Source: JAKAGZ01 sp963772675 | GTDB taxonomy: Bacteria; Bacteroidota; Ignavibacteria; Ignavibacteriales; Ignavibacteriaceae | Direction of reading: 5' to 3' | NCBI GenBank assembly: GCA_963772675.1 | Contig: CAVYYF010000004.1 | Span: 124,001-188,000, forward strand | DNA length: 64,000 nt | Part shown: piece after piece, positions 46,776 to 57,296 of the stretch | Layout: each line of letters opens with the position of its first letter | Position numbering within the stretch: position 1 is the first letter of the stretch | The notes under the pieces: generated by a model | Databases searched by the model: none | The model's input: only the letters and a program-made list of their open reading frames with translations | Told to the model about the DNA's origin: nothing | Translations under genes and position numbers: made by a program

Positions 46776-49088
46776 TTATTTATTGGCAGCCAGTGTTTCA
46801 CTTCCTATTTTATTCTTCTTTCTCATCAAAGTTTCTGAATCATATATAGAAAGCAAAACTCTTTCGGGCGTCATCGGGGCATGATATTTAAATTCTTTTT
46901 CCGGTCTAAAAGCCTTCATTGCGTTGGTAATTGCAAAATATGCCCCTATTCCATACATCAATGGAGGCTCTCCAATAGCTTTGGATTTGAAGGGTCCATA
47001 AGGATTTGGGGCATCTTCAAGAAAATGTATTAACATTTCCTTCGGTGCGGCATGTATATCCGGAACTTTATAAGTAGACAAAGCATCGGTTAAAAGTTTT
47101 CCCTCATTATTATAAATAACTTCTTCAACCGTCATCCAGCCAATTCCTTGGGCTATTCCCCCTTCTGCCTGTCCTTTATCTACTGCAGGATGAAGACTTT
47201 CGCCGAAATCGTGAACTACTTTTACAGAATCAATTTCATAAATCCCCAGCAAGCAATTTACAGTAACTTCAATTATTGCAGTACCATAAACGTGATATGC
47301 AAAGGCATGTCCCTTTGATTTTTCTTTATCGAAATAAATATGTGGAGTTGCGTAATGCGCCTGTACTGACAGACTCACTCTACTAAGATAAGCTGACTGG
47401 ATTAATTTTTTCCATGTTAATTCCGTTTTATTTCCACTGTAAAAAACCACTTCATTTCTGATCTCTATTTTTTCAGGGGCACCAATCTTTAATTCGTCCG
47501 CAGCTACTTTTCTTAATCTGTTAAGAATTATTTCACAAGCATTCTGCGTCGCATAACCATTCAAATCCGCACCTTTACTTGCAGCTGTAGGTGAAGTATT
47601 TGCAATGCGGGAAGTATTCGTGGTATCAATTTTTATACTTTCTGGATCAATTGAAAAAATTCTCTGTACAACTGAATGTATCTTTGCATTAACACCTTGC
47701 CCCATTTCAACGGCTGCAGTACTTACTCTTACACTACCATCAGTGTAAATGTGCACAAGTGCGCTTGCCTGGTTCATAAAGGTACTGGTAAAAGAAATAC
47801 CGAAACAAACAGGCATAAGTGCTACGCCTTTTTTAACAATTTTACTCCCTTTATTAAAATCATCTACTAGCTTCCTGATTTCATTAATATTATATCTTTC
47901 TTCAGCATCTTTATAACATCTCTCTGCTCTGCAGTATTCTGCAATTTGTCCATAAGAAAATTCGTTACCTTCTTTTAATAAATTTTTCTTTTGAATTATG
48001 GAAGGATCAACTCCTAAAACCGAAGCAGCTTTATGAATTGCAGACTCTATAACGAACATTCCCTGTGGTCCGCCAAATCCTCTGAAAGCTGTGTTAGGTG
48101 GAAGATTTGTTCTGCAACTGTAAGCAGTTGTTTTTACATTTGGTACGAAGTAACTATTGGTTGCATGAAAAAGAGTTCTCTCAAGAACCGCAGTTGAAAG
48201 ATCTGCTGCGGCTCCGGCATTTTGATAGTAACTTGCCTCATAAGCTAAAATTTTTCCATCTGAAGTAAGACCAATTTTAAAATCAGATGAATAAGGATGA
48301 CGTTTGCCTGTCATTCTCATATCTTCCTGCCGGGGAAGAATCAGTTTAACCGGGTTATTTAATTTAAAGGATGCTAGTGCTGCGAGTGCACCCCAGGGTG
48401 AAGCCTGATCTTCTTTACCTCCAAAACCGCCACCTAAACGTAAAACATCAACTTCAACTTTATGCATCGGCAAGCCCAGAATTCTTGCGGTAACCCTTTG
48501 CACGGCAGTTGGGCCCTGAGTTGATGAGATTACTTTTACTCCACCGTCTTCAACCGGATATGCAAAAGCACCCTGTGTCTCCAGATAAAGATGTTCCTGA
48601 CCTCCAGATTCAGTATTTCCTTCTACTATCACATCACATTTTGCCCAGGTAGAATCTACATCGCCGAGTGCAAAAACTTTTGGAGGAATAATTAACTCAC
48701 CTTTTTCCGCGGCCTCGCGCGGATCAGTAATAACAGGTAGTTTTTCAAATTCACAAACAATTGCCTTCGCACCTTTGTGAGCTGTGATTTGATCTACTGC
48801 TACTACAAGCGCGATAGGCTCACCGATAAAATGAACTTCTTCAGATGCAAGCAATTCTTCATCCTGGATTATTCCACCGATCTGATTCTCGCCCGGGATA
48901 TCATTAGCTGTCAATACTCCTTTTATGCCTTCTACAGCAAGCGCCTTAGAAATATCTAACTTTCTGATTTTGCCATGTGCAACCGTTGAATAAAAAACAT
49001 AACCATAGAGAATTCCTTGCGGCGGATTAATATCATCTACAAATTGAGATTCACCTTTTACGTGTTTTTCAGAATCGTAATTTTTCAT
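46776..49088 (-). CDS. xdhB: Xanthine-dehydrogenase-type molybdopterin-binding subunit
   Basis: 770-residue catalytic subunit of a molybdenum hydroxylase oxidising purines or related heterocycles. The short N-terminal domain starts GESQFVDDI. Mo-pterin motifs follow: LGGGFGGKEDQ, TAFRGFGGPQG, VEMGQGVNAK, then the catalytic Glu in SKAIGEPPLMYGIGAYFA. The size matches the two-subunit XdhAB type. It overlaps the small subunit gene by 4 bp. The substrate is inferred from family; no purine catabolism genes lie alongside. Confidence 0.9.
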   Translation of the reverse strand: MKNYDSEKHVKGESQFVDDINPPQGILYGYVFYSTVAHGKIRKLDISKALAVEGIKGVLTANDIPGENQIGGIIQDEELLASEEVHFIGEPIALVVAVDQITAHKGAKAIVCEFEKLPVITDPREAAEKGELIIPPKVFALGDVDSTWAKCDVIVEGNTESGGQEHLYLETQGAFAYPVEDGGVKVISSTQGPTAVQRVTARILGLPMHKVEVDVLRLGGGFGGKEDQASPWGALAALASFKLNNPVKLILPRQEDMRMTGKRHPYSSDFKIGLTSDGKILAYEASYYQNAGAAADLSTAVLERTLFHATNSYFVPNVKTTAYSCRTNLPPNTAFRGFGGPQGMFVIESAIHKAASVLGVDPSIIQKKNLLKEGNEFSYGQIAEYCRAERCYKDAEERYNINEIRKLVDDFNKGSKIVKKGVALMPVCFGISFTSTFMNQASALVHIYTDGSVRVSTAAVEMGQGVNAKIHSVVQRIFSIDPESIKIDTTNTSRIANTSPTAASKGADLNGYATQNACEIILNRLRKVAADELKIGAPEKIEIRNEVVFYSGNKTELTWKKLIQSAYLSRVSLSVQAHYATPHIYFDKEKSKGHAFAYHVYGTAIIEVTVNCLLGIYEIDSVKVVHDFGESLHPAVDKGQAEGGIAQGIGWMTVEEVIYNNEGKLLTDALSTYKVPDIHAAPKEMLIHFLEDAPNPYGPFKSKAIGEPPLMYGIGAYFAITNAMKAFRPEKEFKYHAPMTPERVLLSIYDSETLMRKKNKIGSETLAANK

Positions 49089-50521
49089 ACGATCTCCTCA
49101 ACCGAAATTACATCCGGGAAAAACTTCATAAAGTGAGAATATATTAGTTGCCTTAAAAGAAGTGTTTTGTATTCAATGGTTCCACGCGCATCGCTGATTG
49201 GTGAGATCTCAGTTAACATTATTCCTATTACTTCATTTATTATGGCTTCAGAAACTTCCTTTCCTTTCAAATAATTTGAAGTTTTACCAAGATACAATGG
49301 AATAGGAGCTACGCCTCCTGCAGAAATATGAGCAATAATAATTTTGTTATCTTTCAATTCGATGTACATCGAAGAATTAACACTTGCAATATCAAGATAA
49401 GTTCTGCGCGAAACTTTTTCATAATTAAATAGCGAATTTTCAGGAGGTGTCCTAAACGAAAGTGATTCCAGGATCTCATTCGGTTTTTTATCTAATGTTT
49501 TGTACCCCTTATAAAGATCCTTTAGAAACATTTCACGTTTTTTCGTTCCGTTATTTAAAGTTATTCTGGAATTCAAGGACAGGAAAAAATTCGTCATGTC
49601 AGCAATCGGTGAAGCGTTAATAATATTTCCAGCTACAGTTGCCCTGTTTCTTATAGGAAGTGAACCAAATAATTTAACTTGATTTGTTATTTCAGGGAAA
49701 TATTTTTGAATTACCTGAGAATTCATTATTTCCGAAACAGTTGTAGTGCCACCTATTCTTATTTTATCTTTCACAACTTGAATCCCGGAATATTTTTTTC
49801 CACCGGAAATCAATTTAATATTTGATTCAAGCATTGTCTCCCATTTCTGTACATAAAGGTCAGTTCCACCGGAAACAAAATAATCTGGTGCTTTTCCGTT
49901 TGCGCCATTCTTTTTTATTTCAAAGTTAATCTTCTTAAGGCGATTGGGAATTGTAAGAAAATATTCGGGAAGTAATTTTAACTGAATTAGTTTTTCAAGA
50001 TGATTTTTATTTTGGAATTTATTGGTAGTAACCAATTTAGCAATTCTTTCAGCCGACCTTTTTATTCCGGCATAACCTGTACACCTGCAAATATTTCCAT
50101 CAACAGATTCAATTGCATCTGTCGTGTTCACATTTTCATTTGCTATAAAATACCCCTGCAGCGAAACAATAAATCCCGGGGTACAAAATCCACACTGTGT
50201 ACCTCCTTCATCAACCATAGCTTCCTGTAAGGGATTTAGTCCTTCAATGTTGAAACCTTCTATTGTCACAATATGTTTTCCTTGGGCATCACCAAGAGGC
50301 ATCAGGCAGGAATTTACAGAACGGTATTTAATTTTATCATTAGTGAGCTCACCCACAAGAACTGTGCAAGCACCACAGTCGCCTTCGCGGCATCCTTCTT
50401 TTGTTCCGGAAAGCCGTTGATTTTTCCGAATGAAATCAAGGAGCCCCATACCTATATAAGCTGAGGTCGAAACTTCTTCATTATTCAGTATGAAATTTAT
50501 CTTATTGGACATCGTAAACAC
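49085..50521 (-). CDS. xdhA: Xanthine-dehydrogenase-type FAD/[2Fe-2S] subunit
   Basis: 478 residues. Two [2Fe-2S] domains (CREGDCGACTVLVGE near the N-terminus; CGFCTPGF and CRCTGYAGIKRS) are followed by an FAD-binding domain (SGGTDLYVQKWE, IRNRATVAGNIINASPIADM). It passes electrons from the molybdenum subunit to NAD or another acceptor. It is the first gene of the xdhAB-C set. Confidence 0.9.
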   Translation of the reverse strand: MFTMSNKINFILNNEEVSTSAYIGMGLLDFIRKNQRLSGTKEGCREGDCGACTVLVGELTNDKIKYRSVNSCLMPLGDAQGKHIVTIEGFNIEGLNPLQEAMVDEGGTQCGFCTPGFIVSLQGYFIANENVNTTDAIESVDGNICRCTGYAGIKRSAERIAKLVTTNKFQNKNHLEKLIQLKLLPEYFLTIPNRLKKINFEIKKNGANGKAPDYFVSGGTDLYVQKWETMLESNIKLISGGKKYSGIQVVKDKIRIGGTTTVSEIMNSQVIQKYFPEITNQVKLFGSLPIRNRATVAGNIINASPIADMTNFFLSLNSRITLNNGTKKREMFLKDLYKGYKTLDKKPNEILESLSFRTPPENSLFNYEKVSRRTYLDIASVNSSMYIELKDNKIIIAHISAGGVAPIPLYLGKTSNYLKGKEVSEAIINEVIGIMLTEISPISDARGTIEYKTLLLRQLIYSHFMKFFPDVISVEEIV

Positions 50522-50711
50522 TTTTTTTGTCTTGCAGGTCCAAAAAAGTACTTTTAATTTTTGAATATAGCAAGGAAAATAAACTCGTTTTAGAAGAATC
50601 AGGCACTAATTCAAAATTATAATTTCAAATTAACAGATAATTAATAATTAGCACAATAGGCTTGCTTTTTCTAATTTCAATATAAATTTCTTCATTTTTA
50701 GGAGAATTAAA

Positions 50712-51110
50712 ATGCAGGTAAACTATTTGGCAATTCTTGCAGGAGGAATAATTAGTTTTGCTTTAGCAGGATTTTGGTATTCCGTTCTTTTCACTAAACA
50801 ATGGATGTCCGTTGTCGGAAAGACCGAAGAGGAATTAAAGGGACTAAATAAACCTATAAATTTTTTCTTCACCTTTGTCCTGGGATTAATTACGGCTTAT
50901 GTACTGGCACACATAGTAATGTTTCTTGGAGCCAACACATTGTTAGAGGGAATTGAGGTAGGAGTGCTTTGTTGGATCGGCTTTGCTGGTGCAACAAGTT
51001 ATGCGCAATATTTATTCGGGGGTCGGTCACAAAAACTATGGATGATTGACAGTGGGTATAACTTAGTCACATTTATCATTAACGGAGCAATCTTTGCTGT
51101 TTGGAAATAA
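50712..51110 (+). CDS. DUF1761 family membrane protein
   Basis: 132 residues with four hydrophobic helices: start MQVNYLAILAGGIISFALAG, then FWYSVLFTKQW, the hallmark of this family, and FTFVLGLITAYVLAHIVMFL. AGGAGA lies 5 bp before the ATG. Function unknown. Confidence 0.85.
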   Translation: MQVNYLAILAGGIISFALAGFWYSVLFTKQWMSVVGKTEEELKGLNKPINFFFTFVLGLITAYVLAHIVMFLGANTLLEGIEVGVLCWIGFAGATSYAQYLFGGRSQKLWMIDSGYNLVTFIINGAIFAVWK

Positions 51111-51138
51111 GGTAAAAAAAGAGAAGGCTAATCCTCTA

Positions 51139-51324
51139 TTAATTATATTCTTCAAGCTTTTCCAAAAATCTATAGATGACTCTCTTCTCTTCTTTTAATT
51201 TATCACGGTAGTCTTCTGAATCAGTATCTACAATCTCCATTCTGAGTTCAGAAAGATATTTCTCAAGTGTCGAAGTCAGAATTATTTTCTCTTCTTCAGA
51301 CATATCAAACTCTAAATGGAGCAT
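51139..51324 (-). CDS. Small hypothetical protein, coiled and acidic
   Basis: 61 residues starting MLHLEFDMSEEEKIIL. The ATG at 51324 is chosen because GGAGGT lies 4 nt upstream; a TTG 12 nt earlier would place that site inside the gene. Highly charged and helical (EDYRDKLKEEKRVIYRFLEKLEE). Unknown function. Confidence 0.7.
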   Translation of the reverse strand: MLHLEFDMSEEEKIILTSTLEKYLSELRMEIVDTDSEDYRDKLKEEKRVIYRFLEKLEEYN

Positions 51325-51464
51325 AAATACCTCCAAAAATTTTTGTCAAAATTCTGATTATAGAATCGTCAGAAATTTCCTTTAAGTCAAGACAATTTTT
51401 ATAATATTTTATTTGAGAGATTACATTTTTTATTGATATATTATGTTAAAAGAAGAGGGACCAA

Positions 51465-52778
51465 TTGACTGAACTAAAGAAAGCCCTTTCCCGTTTTGAT
51501 CTCATAATGATTGCCATCGGATCAACTATTGGATCGGGTATTTTCCTGACACCTGCGCTAATTGCTAACTCACTTCATTCTCCAATATACATTTTGCTCG
51601 TTTGGCTTGCTGGCGGGCTTTTAATAATATGCGGTGCACTTACTTTTGCAGAACTCGGTGCGCTGATGCCTCAAGCTGGTGGAGTTTACGTTTATCTTTC
51701 GGAAAGTTACGGGAAAGTTTTCGGCTTTTTGTATGGCTGGGCTTACATTCTTGTAGTTAATACAGGGGGAATCGCTGCACTTTCTGTTGCTTTTACAACC
51801 TACCTTGCTTACTTCTTTCCAATGAACCCTGTTCTTTTAAAAATTGTAGCGGTGTGTGGAATCTTTTTCCTGACTGTAATTAATGTTGTGGGAGTTAAAA
51901 TAGGGGGTATTTTCAGTGATGTTTTCACTATCCTTAAATTAATTGGAATTTTTGGAGTAATTGCAGTTGGATTTATTTTCGGAAGCAGTTCCATTACCAA
52001 TTTCTCATTTAGTGTGCATTCAGGAATGACAGGGGGACTGGCCGTAGCTATGGTTGGGGTTCTCTGGTCATACGGTGGATGGCAACATGCAACATATGCG
52101 GCAGGTGAAGCAAAAAATGCGAAGAAAGATGTACCTATTGCTATGATAATTGCTACACTTTCAGTAACAGCAATTTATGTTTTAATTAATATTAGTTACA
52201 TGTTCCTGCTTCCGGTTAACACAATTGCACATTCACCTAGCGTAGCTGCCGATGCAGTTAAAACAGTTATAGGCCCGGTTGGAGGAGGAATAATTGCACT
52301 GGCCATATTTATTTCCACATTTGGAACCGCAGGAATTTATACTTTAACTGCTCCAAGAATTTATTTTGCAATGGCAAATGATGGAATATTCTTTCCACAG
52401 ATAGCTAAGATACACCCTAAATACAGCACGCCAGCTAATGCAATAATTATTCAATCAACTTGGGCAGTATTGTTAATAATATTCTGGGGAACTTTTGAAA
52501 ATTTAATTTCCTATGTAGTATTTACAGATTGGATATTTTTTGGTTTAACTGCCGCAAGTGTTTTTATTTTTAGAAAGAAATTACCAGATGTCAAAAGAGA
52601 TTACAAAACTCTTGGTTACCCTGTTACTCCAATTTTATTTATCCTTATGGCGGCCTGGTTTGTAATAAATACATTAATAGAAAAGCCCGAACAGGCTATT
52701 GCTGGTTTAATTATGCTTGGATTGGGATTGCCGGTTTATTATTACTGGAGCAAAAAGAAAAAAGAATTAGAGAAATAA
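51465..52778 (+). CDS. Amino-acid permease, APC superfamily
   Basis: 437 residues, about 12 transmembrane helices, starting at a TTG preceded by AAGAGGGA. Typical motifs are AIGSTIGSGIFLTP at helix 1, TFAELGALMPQAGGVYVYL at helix 2 and PRIYFAMANDGIFFP. It is an inner-membrane importer or exchanger of amino acids; specificity unknown. Confidence 0.92.
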   Translation: MTELKKALSRFDLIMIAIGSTIGSGIFLTPALIANSLHSPIYILLVWLAGGLLIICGALTFAELGALMPQAGGVYVYLSESYGKVFGFLYGWAYILVVNTGGIAALSVAFTTYLAYFFPMNPVLLKIVAVCGIFFLTVINVVGVKIGGIFSDVFTILKLIGIFGVIAVGFIFGSSSITNFSFSVHSGMTGGLAVAMVGVLWSYGGWQHATYAAGEAKNAKKDVPIAMIIATLSVTAIYVLINISYMFLLPVNTIAHSPSVAADAVKTVIGPVGGGIIALAIFISTFGTAGIYTLTAPRIYFAMANDGIFFPQIAKIHPKYSTPANAIIIQSTWAVLLIIFWGTFENLISYVVFTDWIFFGLTAASVFIFRKKLPDVKRDYKTLGYPVTPILFILMAAWFVINTLIEKPEQAIAGLIMLGLGLPVYYYWSKKKKELEK

Positions 52779-54186
52779 TTATTGAGACCTTATAGGAATA
52801 GTTATTCTGAAGCAAGTTCCGGGATTCTCTTTTGTCCCAATGTTTGAAGGGCTTTCGACAAAAATATTTCCTGAATGTTTTTCGACTATATGTTTAACAG
52901 CAGGTAGCCCTAAACCGGCACCTTCAAAACCAAGAGATTTTATATTTGAAGCTCGATAGAAATCATCAAATATTTTTTCATATTCACTTTCCGGTACCCC
53001 TATTCCATTATCACATATGTCTATTTCAATATCATTTTCTGTTTCAGTCAGAGTAACAATAATCTTTCCATTTTCTCCAACATACTTTACTGCATTACCT
53101 ATAATATTTGAAATTACTATTTCTATTAAAAATTTATCAGCACTAATTGATCTTTTAAATTCTCTTTCATCGTTAACTATCACAGTAATTCTTTTACCCT
53201 TTAGCGTGTCATTCAATTTATTCAGGATGTCCTGAATTATACTTTCTACCTGAATGTTTTCTCTGTTCAATTCATTAAACAATCGTAGTTTTGATATTTT
53301 CAGAATATTATTAATCAATTCAAAAGCTTCGAGTGATCTTATTTTAGCCCTTTTAAGTTTTTCTTCAACTTTTTCACTCAAGGGGCCCGCCATTTTTTCA
53401 AGAACAACATCCAAAAAAGACTGTACGGCTGTTAGCGGAGTTTTTATCTTCATGAATAACATTTATTATATATCTCTGTTTATCACTTTCGGCTGCATTA
53501 ATTTTTTCTATCGATTCAACAAGATCCTGCTCCATAATGTATAATTGTTGTGCAACTCTATTTGTTAGCAAAACACTGATAATTATTGAAAAAGCAAATA
53601 TTACTGTAAATGCTATGCAATAATTAAGGTCCGAATAAATCGGATAAGCAAGCAATCCGCCCAAACTATAGTGGATAACGGAATGTGAGTATTCTAGGAA
53701 AACAAGTACTGAAAAACCAACAATTACCATTGCTGCAATAGAATAAATTACAACACCTGGTAAAACGAGACTCCCTATTATCATATGAAAAATGAGCAGC
53801 ATATAAAGAGGTGATTCTATCGTACCTGTATAATAAACCAATAGATAGAGCGCACAAATATCAAGATTCATTTGCAGAAGTGAAAAATGAAGAGGATTAA
53901 ATTTCCCTGGTATTATTTTTATTTTTCTTCTGTAAATGTGAAAGAAGATATTATAAATAAATATGAAAAGATTTATGGAAATTAGTGCAAAAATTTGTTC
54001 ATTTGAAAACTGAATGCCAAGCACAAATTTGGCTAAGATAAGGAACAGAAAAAGCACGATAACTGCTCCGTATCTAAGTTTTATAAACCACAGGTTTCTT
54101 TTTCTTATGGCGTCCCAGAATGCGTCGTAATTACGTGCCCAGGATGGAACAAGACTTATCATCTCAGCCCTTTTATAATTAAGCAA
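52779..54186 (-). pseudogene. Six-TM sensor histidine kinase, one frameshift in the H-box
   Basis: About 465 residues when restored. Six hydrophobic helices (about 30-190) lead to a HisKA dimerisation domain and HATPase (DNGIGVPESEYEKIF, GAGLGLPAVKHIVEKH). The frame breaks exactly at the phospho-His motif: IINVIHEDKNSA becomes NVIHEIKTPLTAVQ on removing one G at about 53449. It starts 15 bp after hydA on the same strand, so it belongs to the hydrogenase operon together with the response regulator at its head. Confidence 0.88.
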
Positions 54187-54200
54187 AATGTCTCAGGTTT

Positions 54201-56078
54201 TTATGCTATAAATTTTCCTCTTTTTGTGTAATGCGTATGCAGCAATTGATGTGAAAGTTTTCCACAGGGCCCGTCAGTCAGAAAATTTTCATAAATGTAT
54301 TTTATATGCGGATTCTCATGTGATTTTCTAATGGGCAAATTAGCTTCTTCTTCGTAAATCGCTTTTGCTCTCAATTTTCTTATTTCAAGTGACGTGGGAA
54401 TTGGCTGACCACCGCCGCCAAGACAGCCACCGGGACAAGCCATAATTTCCACAAAGTGAACGTCATCCAACTCTCCTCTGTTAAGCATTTCCATCACTTT
54501 TTTAGCGTTTGCTGTTCCGTGTGCAACTACAAATTTTAATTCAACATTATTCAGAAAATCATATCCCTTTTTACAATCAGTTAACTTAACGGAAGCCTGT
54601 TTAATTCCATCGAATCCCCGACAGGGAGAAATGTTCAGGTTCTCAAAAGGCACAGGTCTACCGGTTACGAGTTCATAAACTGTTCGCAATGCCGCTTCCA
54701 TAACTCCTCCCGTCGCACCGAAAATCAAACCGGCACCGGAAGCATCACCAAATGGGTCGTCAAAAGTAGACCTCGGAATTTCAGGCAAATAAATTCCTGC
54801 TTCCCTGATCATCTTTGCCATCTCTCTTGTTGTTAATCCGTAATCAACATCTTTAAATCCTGAATTCACCATTTCCGGTCTGTTGCATTCAAACTTCTTA
54901 GCCGAACAAGGCATCAAAGCAACTGTAACTATATTTGCCGGATCAATACCCGCTTCTTTTGCATAAAAGGTTTTTATTAACGCTCCGAACATTTGCTGTG
55001 GAGATTTTGCAGTTGATAAGTAATCAAGATATTCAGGATAAAAATGTTCGATGAACTTTACCCATCCGGGAGAACAGGAAGTAAACTGAGGTAGTTTAAC
55101 GGATGTATCTTTATCAACTAATAGTTTTTTCAGCCTGTTTAGTAACTCAGTTCCTTCTTCAATAATTGTAAGATCGGCTGTAAAATTTGTATCAAAAACA
55201 CGGTCAAATCCAATTCTTCTAAGTGCGGTATTCAATTCTCCTGTAAAGGAATGTCCCGGTTCAATACCAAATTCCTCGCCAATTGCCGCGCGTGGAGAAG
55301 GTGCTGTTTGAATTACAACATGCTTTTGAGGATCATCAATTGCTTCCCAAATTTCATCCGAAGGATCATTTGCTCTTAATGCCGCAGTTGGACACCTGTT
55401 TATACACTGACCGCAATTAATACAAATAACATCTGCTAACGGCTTATCAAGAAAAGTTCCTATGTGTGTATCGTATCCCCTGTCTATTGCTTCAAGTACC
55501 CCAACTTCCTGCAGGTCAATACAAGTTCTGACACATCTTTTACACAAGACACATTTGCTCATGTCCCTTACTACAGCAGCAGAAGATCTATCAACCCGGT
55601 ACTTTGGTTCTGTAATATGACCAAAAGTATAACCATCAACTCCGTATTCTTTTGCAAGCGCCTGAAGTTCACAGTTTCCGTTTCTGAAACAAGAATAACA
55701 TTCACCATAATGCTCGCTTAAAAGTAAATCGATTATATGCCGTCGCGCTTTTCTTACCATAGGTGTTGTGGTGTGTATTTTTAACGGTGAAGTAATTGGA
55801 TAGGAACACGATGCCTGCAAAGTTTTCATTCCTTCAACATCCACTACACATATTCTGCAATTTCCCGCTATACATAAATCAGGGTGATGGCAAAGTGTTG
55901 GAATATGAATTTGATTTTGACGGCATGCTTCTAAAATTGTAGTTCCGAAAGGAACTTTTATTTTCTTTTCATTTATATGAACTGTAACAGTTCCACCTAT
56001 TGTTGTAATGTCTGAAGGTTTTTCAACTGTAAATTGTTGCTGACTAACCGGTATTCTGGGATTATCTTTGTACGACAT
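54201..56078 (-). CDS. hydA: NADH-linked [FeFe]-hydrogenase catalytic subunit
   Basis: About 625 residues, H2 production or uptake. The ATG at 56078 lies one base after the hydB stop and has GGGAGATGAG upstream; longer starts would overlap hydB. Domains: [2Fe-2S] ferredoxin (PDLCIAGNCRICVVDVEG), His-ligated [4Fe-4S] (HYGECYSCFRNGNCELQA), two [4Fe-4S] clusters (CVLCKRCVRTC; CINCGQCINRCP), then the H-cluster domain with MPCSAKKFE, EIMACPGGCLGGGGQP and a C-terminal small domain. Motif L1 reads FTSCSPGW rather than the textbook TSCCPxW. No maturases (hydEFG) are in this window. Confidence 0.93.
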   Translation of the reverse strand: MSYKDNPRIPVSQQQFTVEKPSDITTIGGTVTVHINEKKIKVPFGTTILEACRQNQIHIPTLCHHPDLCIAGNCRICVVDVEGMKTLQASCSYPITSPLKIHTTTPMVRKARRHIIDLLLSEHYGECYSCFRNGNCELQALAKEYGVDGYTFGHITEPKYRVDRSSAAVVRDMSKCVLCKRCVRTCIDLQEVGVLEAIDRGYDTHIGTFLDKPLADVICINCGQCINRCPTAALRANDPSDEIWEAIDDPQKHVVIQTAPSPRAAIGEEFGIEPGHSFTGELNTALRRIGFDRVFDTNFTADLTIIEEGTELLNRLKKLLVDKDTSVKLPQFTSCSPGWVKFIEHFYPEYLDYLSTAKSPQQMFGALIKTFYAKEAGIDPANIVTVALMPCSAKKFECNRPEMVNSGFKDVDYGLTTREMAKMIREAGIYLPEIPRSTFDDPFGDASGAGLIFGATGGVMEAALRTVYELVTGRPVPFENLNISPCRGFDGIKQASVKLTDCKKGYDFLNNVELKFVVAHGTANAKKVMEMLNRGELDDVHFVEIMACPGGCLGGGGQPIPTSLEIRKLRAKAIYEEEANLPIRKSHENPHIKYIYENFLTDGPCGKLSHQLLHTHYTKRGKFIA

Positions 56079-56079
56079 C

Positions 56080-57288
56080 TCATCTCCCGTTTCTTTCATA
56101 TTTAAATATTTCTTTTTTGAAGTTTTCAAGTATTGTAATAAACGAATTTGGGCTTGTTTGCCCGAGGCCACATTTACAGGCCACCTGCATGGTTTTGCCA
56201 AGCTCCTTTAATGAATTTATATAAGCAAATGTAATCTCATTTTTCTCTATTTTCTCAACTCCCTCTAGCAACCGGACATTCCCAATTCTGCAGGGTGTAC
56301 ACTGACCACAGGATTCTTCAACAAAAAATTCGAGAAAATTTTTCAAAACTTTCAGCATATTTCTTTTTTCATTAAAAATCATTACTGAACCTCCCGTTGC
56401 AGCATCCTCATAAGCCAGTTGCCTGTTAAACTGCTCTTTTGGCAAACATACTCCGGAAGCTCCACCAATCTGTACAGCTTTAACATTCTCAGCGCCAACG
56501 ATCTTTAATAATTCATTTATAGTTGTACCCCAGGGCAATTCATAAACTCCCGGTTTTTCACAATCACCCGATACAGAAAATAATTTTGAACCGGTTGATT
56601 TATCGGTCCCGTATTTTTTGAACCACTCACCACCTTTAATTATTATGTGTGGTACGGACGCCAGGGTTTCTACATTGTTTACGATTGTCGGACAACCTTT
56701 ATAGCCTGTGTTTACAGGATACGGCGGACGGTTTCTCGGTTCTCCCCTGTATCCCTCAAGCGATTCTATCAGAGCAGTTTCCTCACCACAGACATAAGCG
56801 CCTGAGCCGAGCCTTATAGAAATATCAAAGTCAAAGTTTTCTTTACCAGTTATATTTTTCCCAATAAGATTATCTTTTCTCATTTGTTCAAGAAATCCTT
56901 CAAGGGACTTTAGCATATACCCATATTCGCCCCGTAGATAAACGATTCCATATTTAGCACCTATGGTATATCCGGCAATTACCATCCCATCAAAAACAAG
57001 TTCGGGATACTCTAACAAAAGTACTCTGTCCTTAAACGTTCCGGGCTCTCCTTCATCTGCATTACAAATAACATATTTTTTTTCTGCGTTCGCTGTTGCA
57101 GTTAACATCCATTTAGTTGAAGTTGGAAAACCGGCTCCACCCCTGCCCTTTAAACCGGAAGTTTTTAATTCCTGCAAAATAAATTCTCTTTTATTTTTAA
57201 GTACCTTCCTAATCGCGTCGCCTTGTTTATATTCTGAAAAAAGTACCGGGCCTTTCCTTTTTTTAGTATTTTCTAATAAGGTTTCCAT
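56080..57288 (-). CDS. hydB: Hydrogenase NADH-binding subunit (NuoF-like)
   Basis: 402 residues. FMN and NADH binding by the NuoF core: GLKGRGGAGFPTSTKW, NADEGEPGTFKDR, GEETALIESLEG, then the [4Fe-4S] motif SCGQCTPCRIGN. It lacks the extra N-terminal [2Fe-2S] and C-terminal ferredoxin domains of the Thermotoga HydB. The ATG at 57288 follows AGAGGA. Confidence 0.93.
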   Translation of the reverse strand: METLLENTKKRKGPVLFSEYKQGDAIRKVLKNKREFILQELKTSGLKGRGGAGFPTSTKWMLTATANAEKKYVICNADEGEPGTFKDRVLLLEYPELVFDGMVIAGYTIGAKYGIVYLRGEYGYMLKSLEGFLEQMRKDNLIGKNITGKENFDFDISIRLGSGAYVCGEETALIESLEGYRGEPRNRPPYPVNTGYKGCPTIVNNVETLASVPHIIIKGGEWFKKYGTDKSTGSKLFSVSGDCEKPGVYELPWGTTINELLKIVGAENVKAVQIGGASGVCLPKEQFNRQLAYEDAATGGSVMIFNEKRNMLKVLKNFLEFFVEESCGQCTPCRIGNVRLLEGVEKIEKNEITFAYINSLKELGKTMQVACKCGLGQTSPNSFITILENFKKEIFKYERNGR

Positions 57289-57296
57289 CAAGTCCT

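Noticed and set aside
56079..56201. Upstream extension of hydA
   Set aside because: It overlaps the end of hydB, adds no domain, and a well-placed Shine-Dalgarno sequence supports the ATG at 56078.
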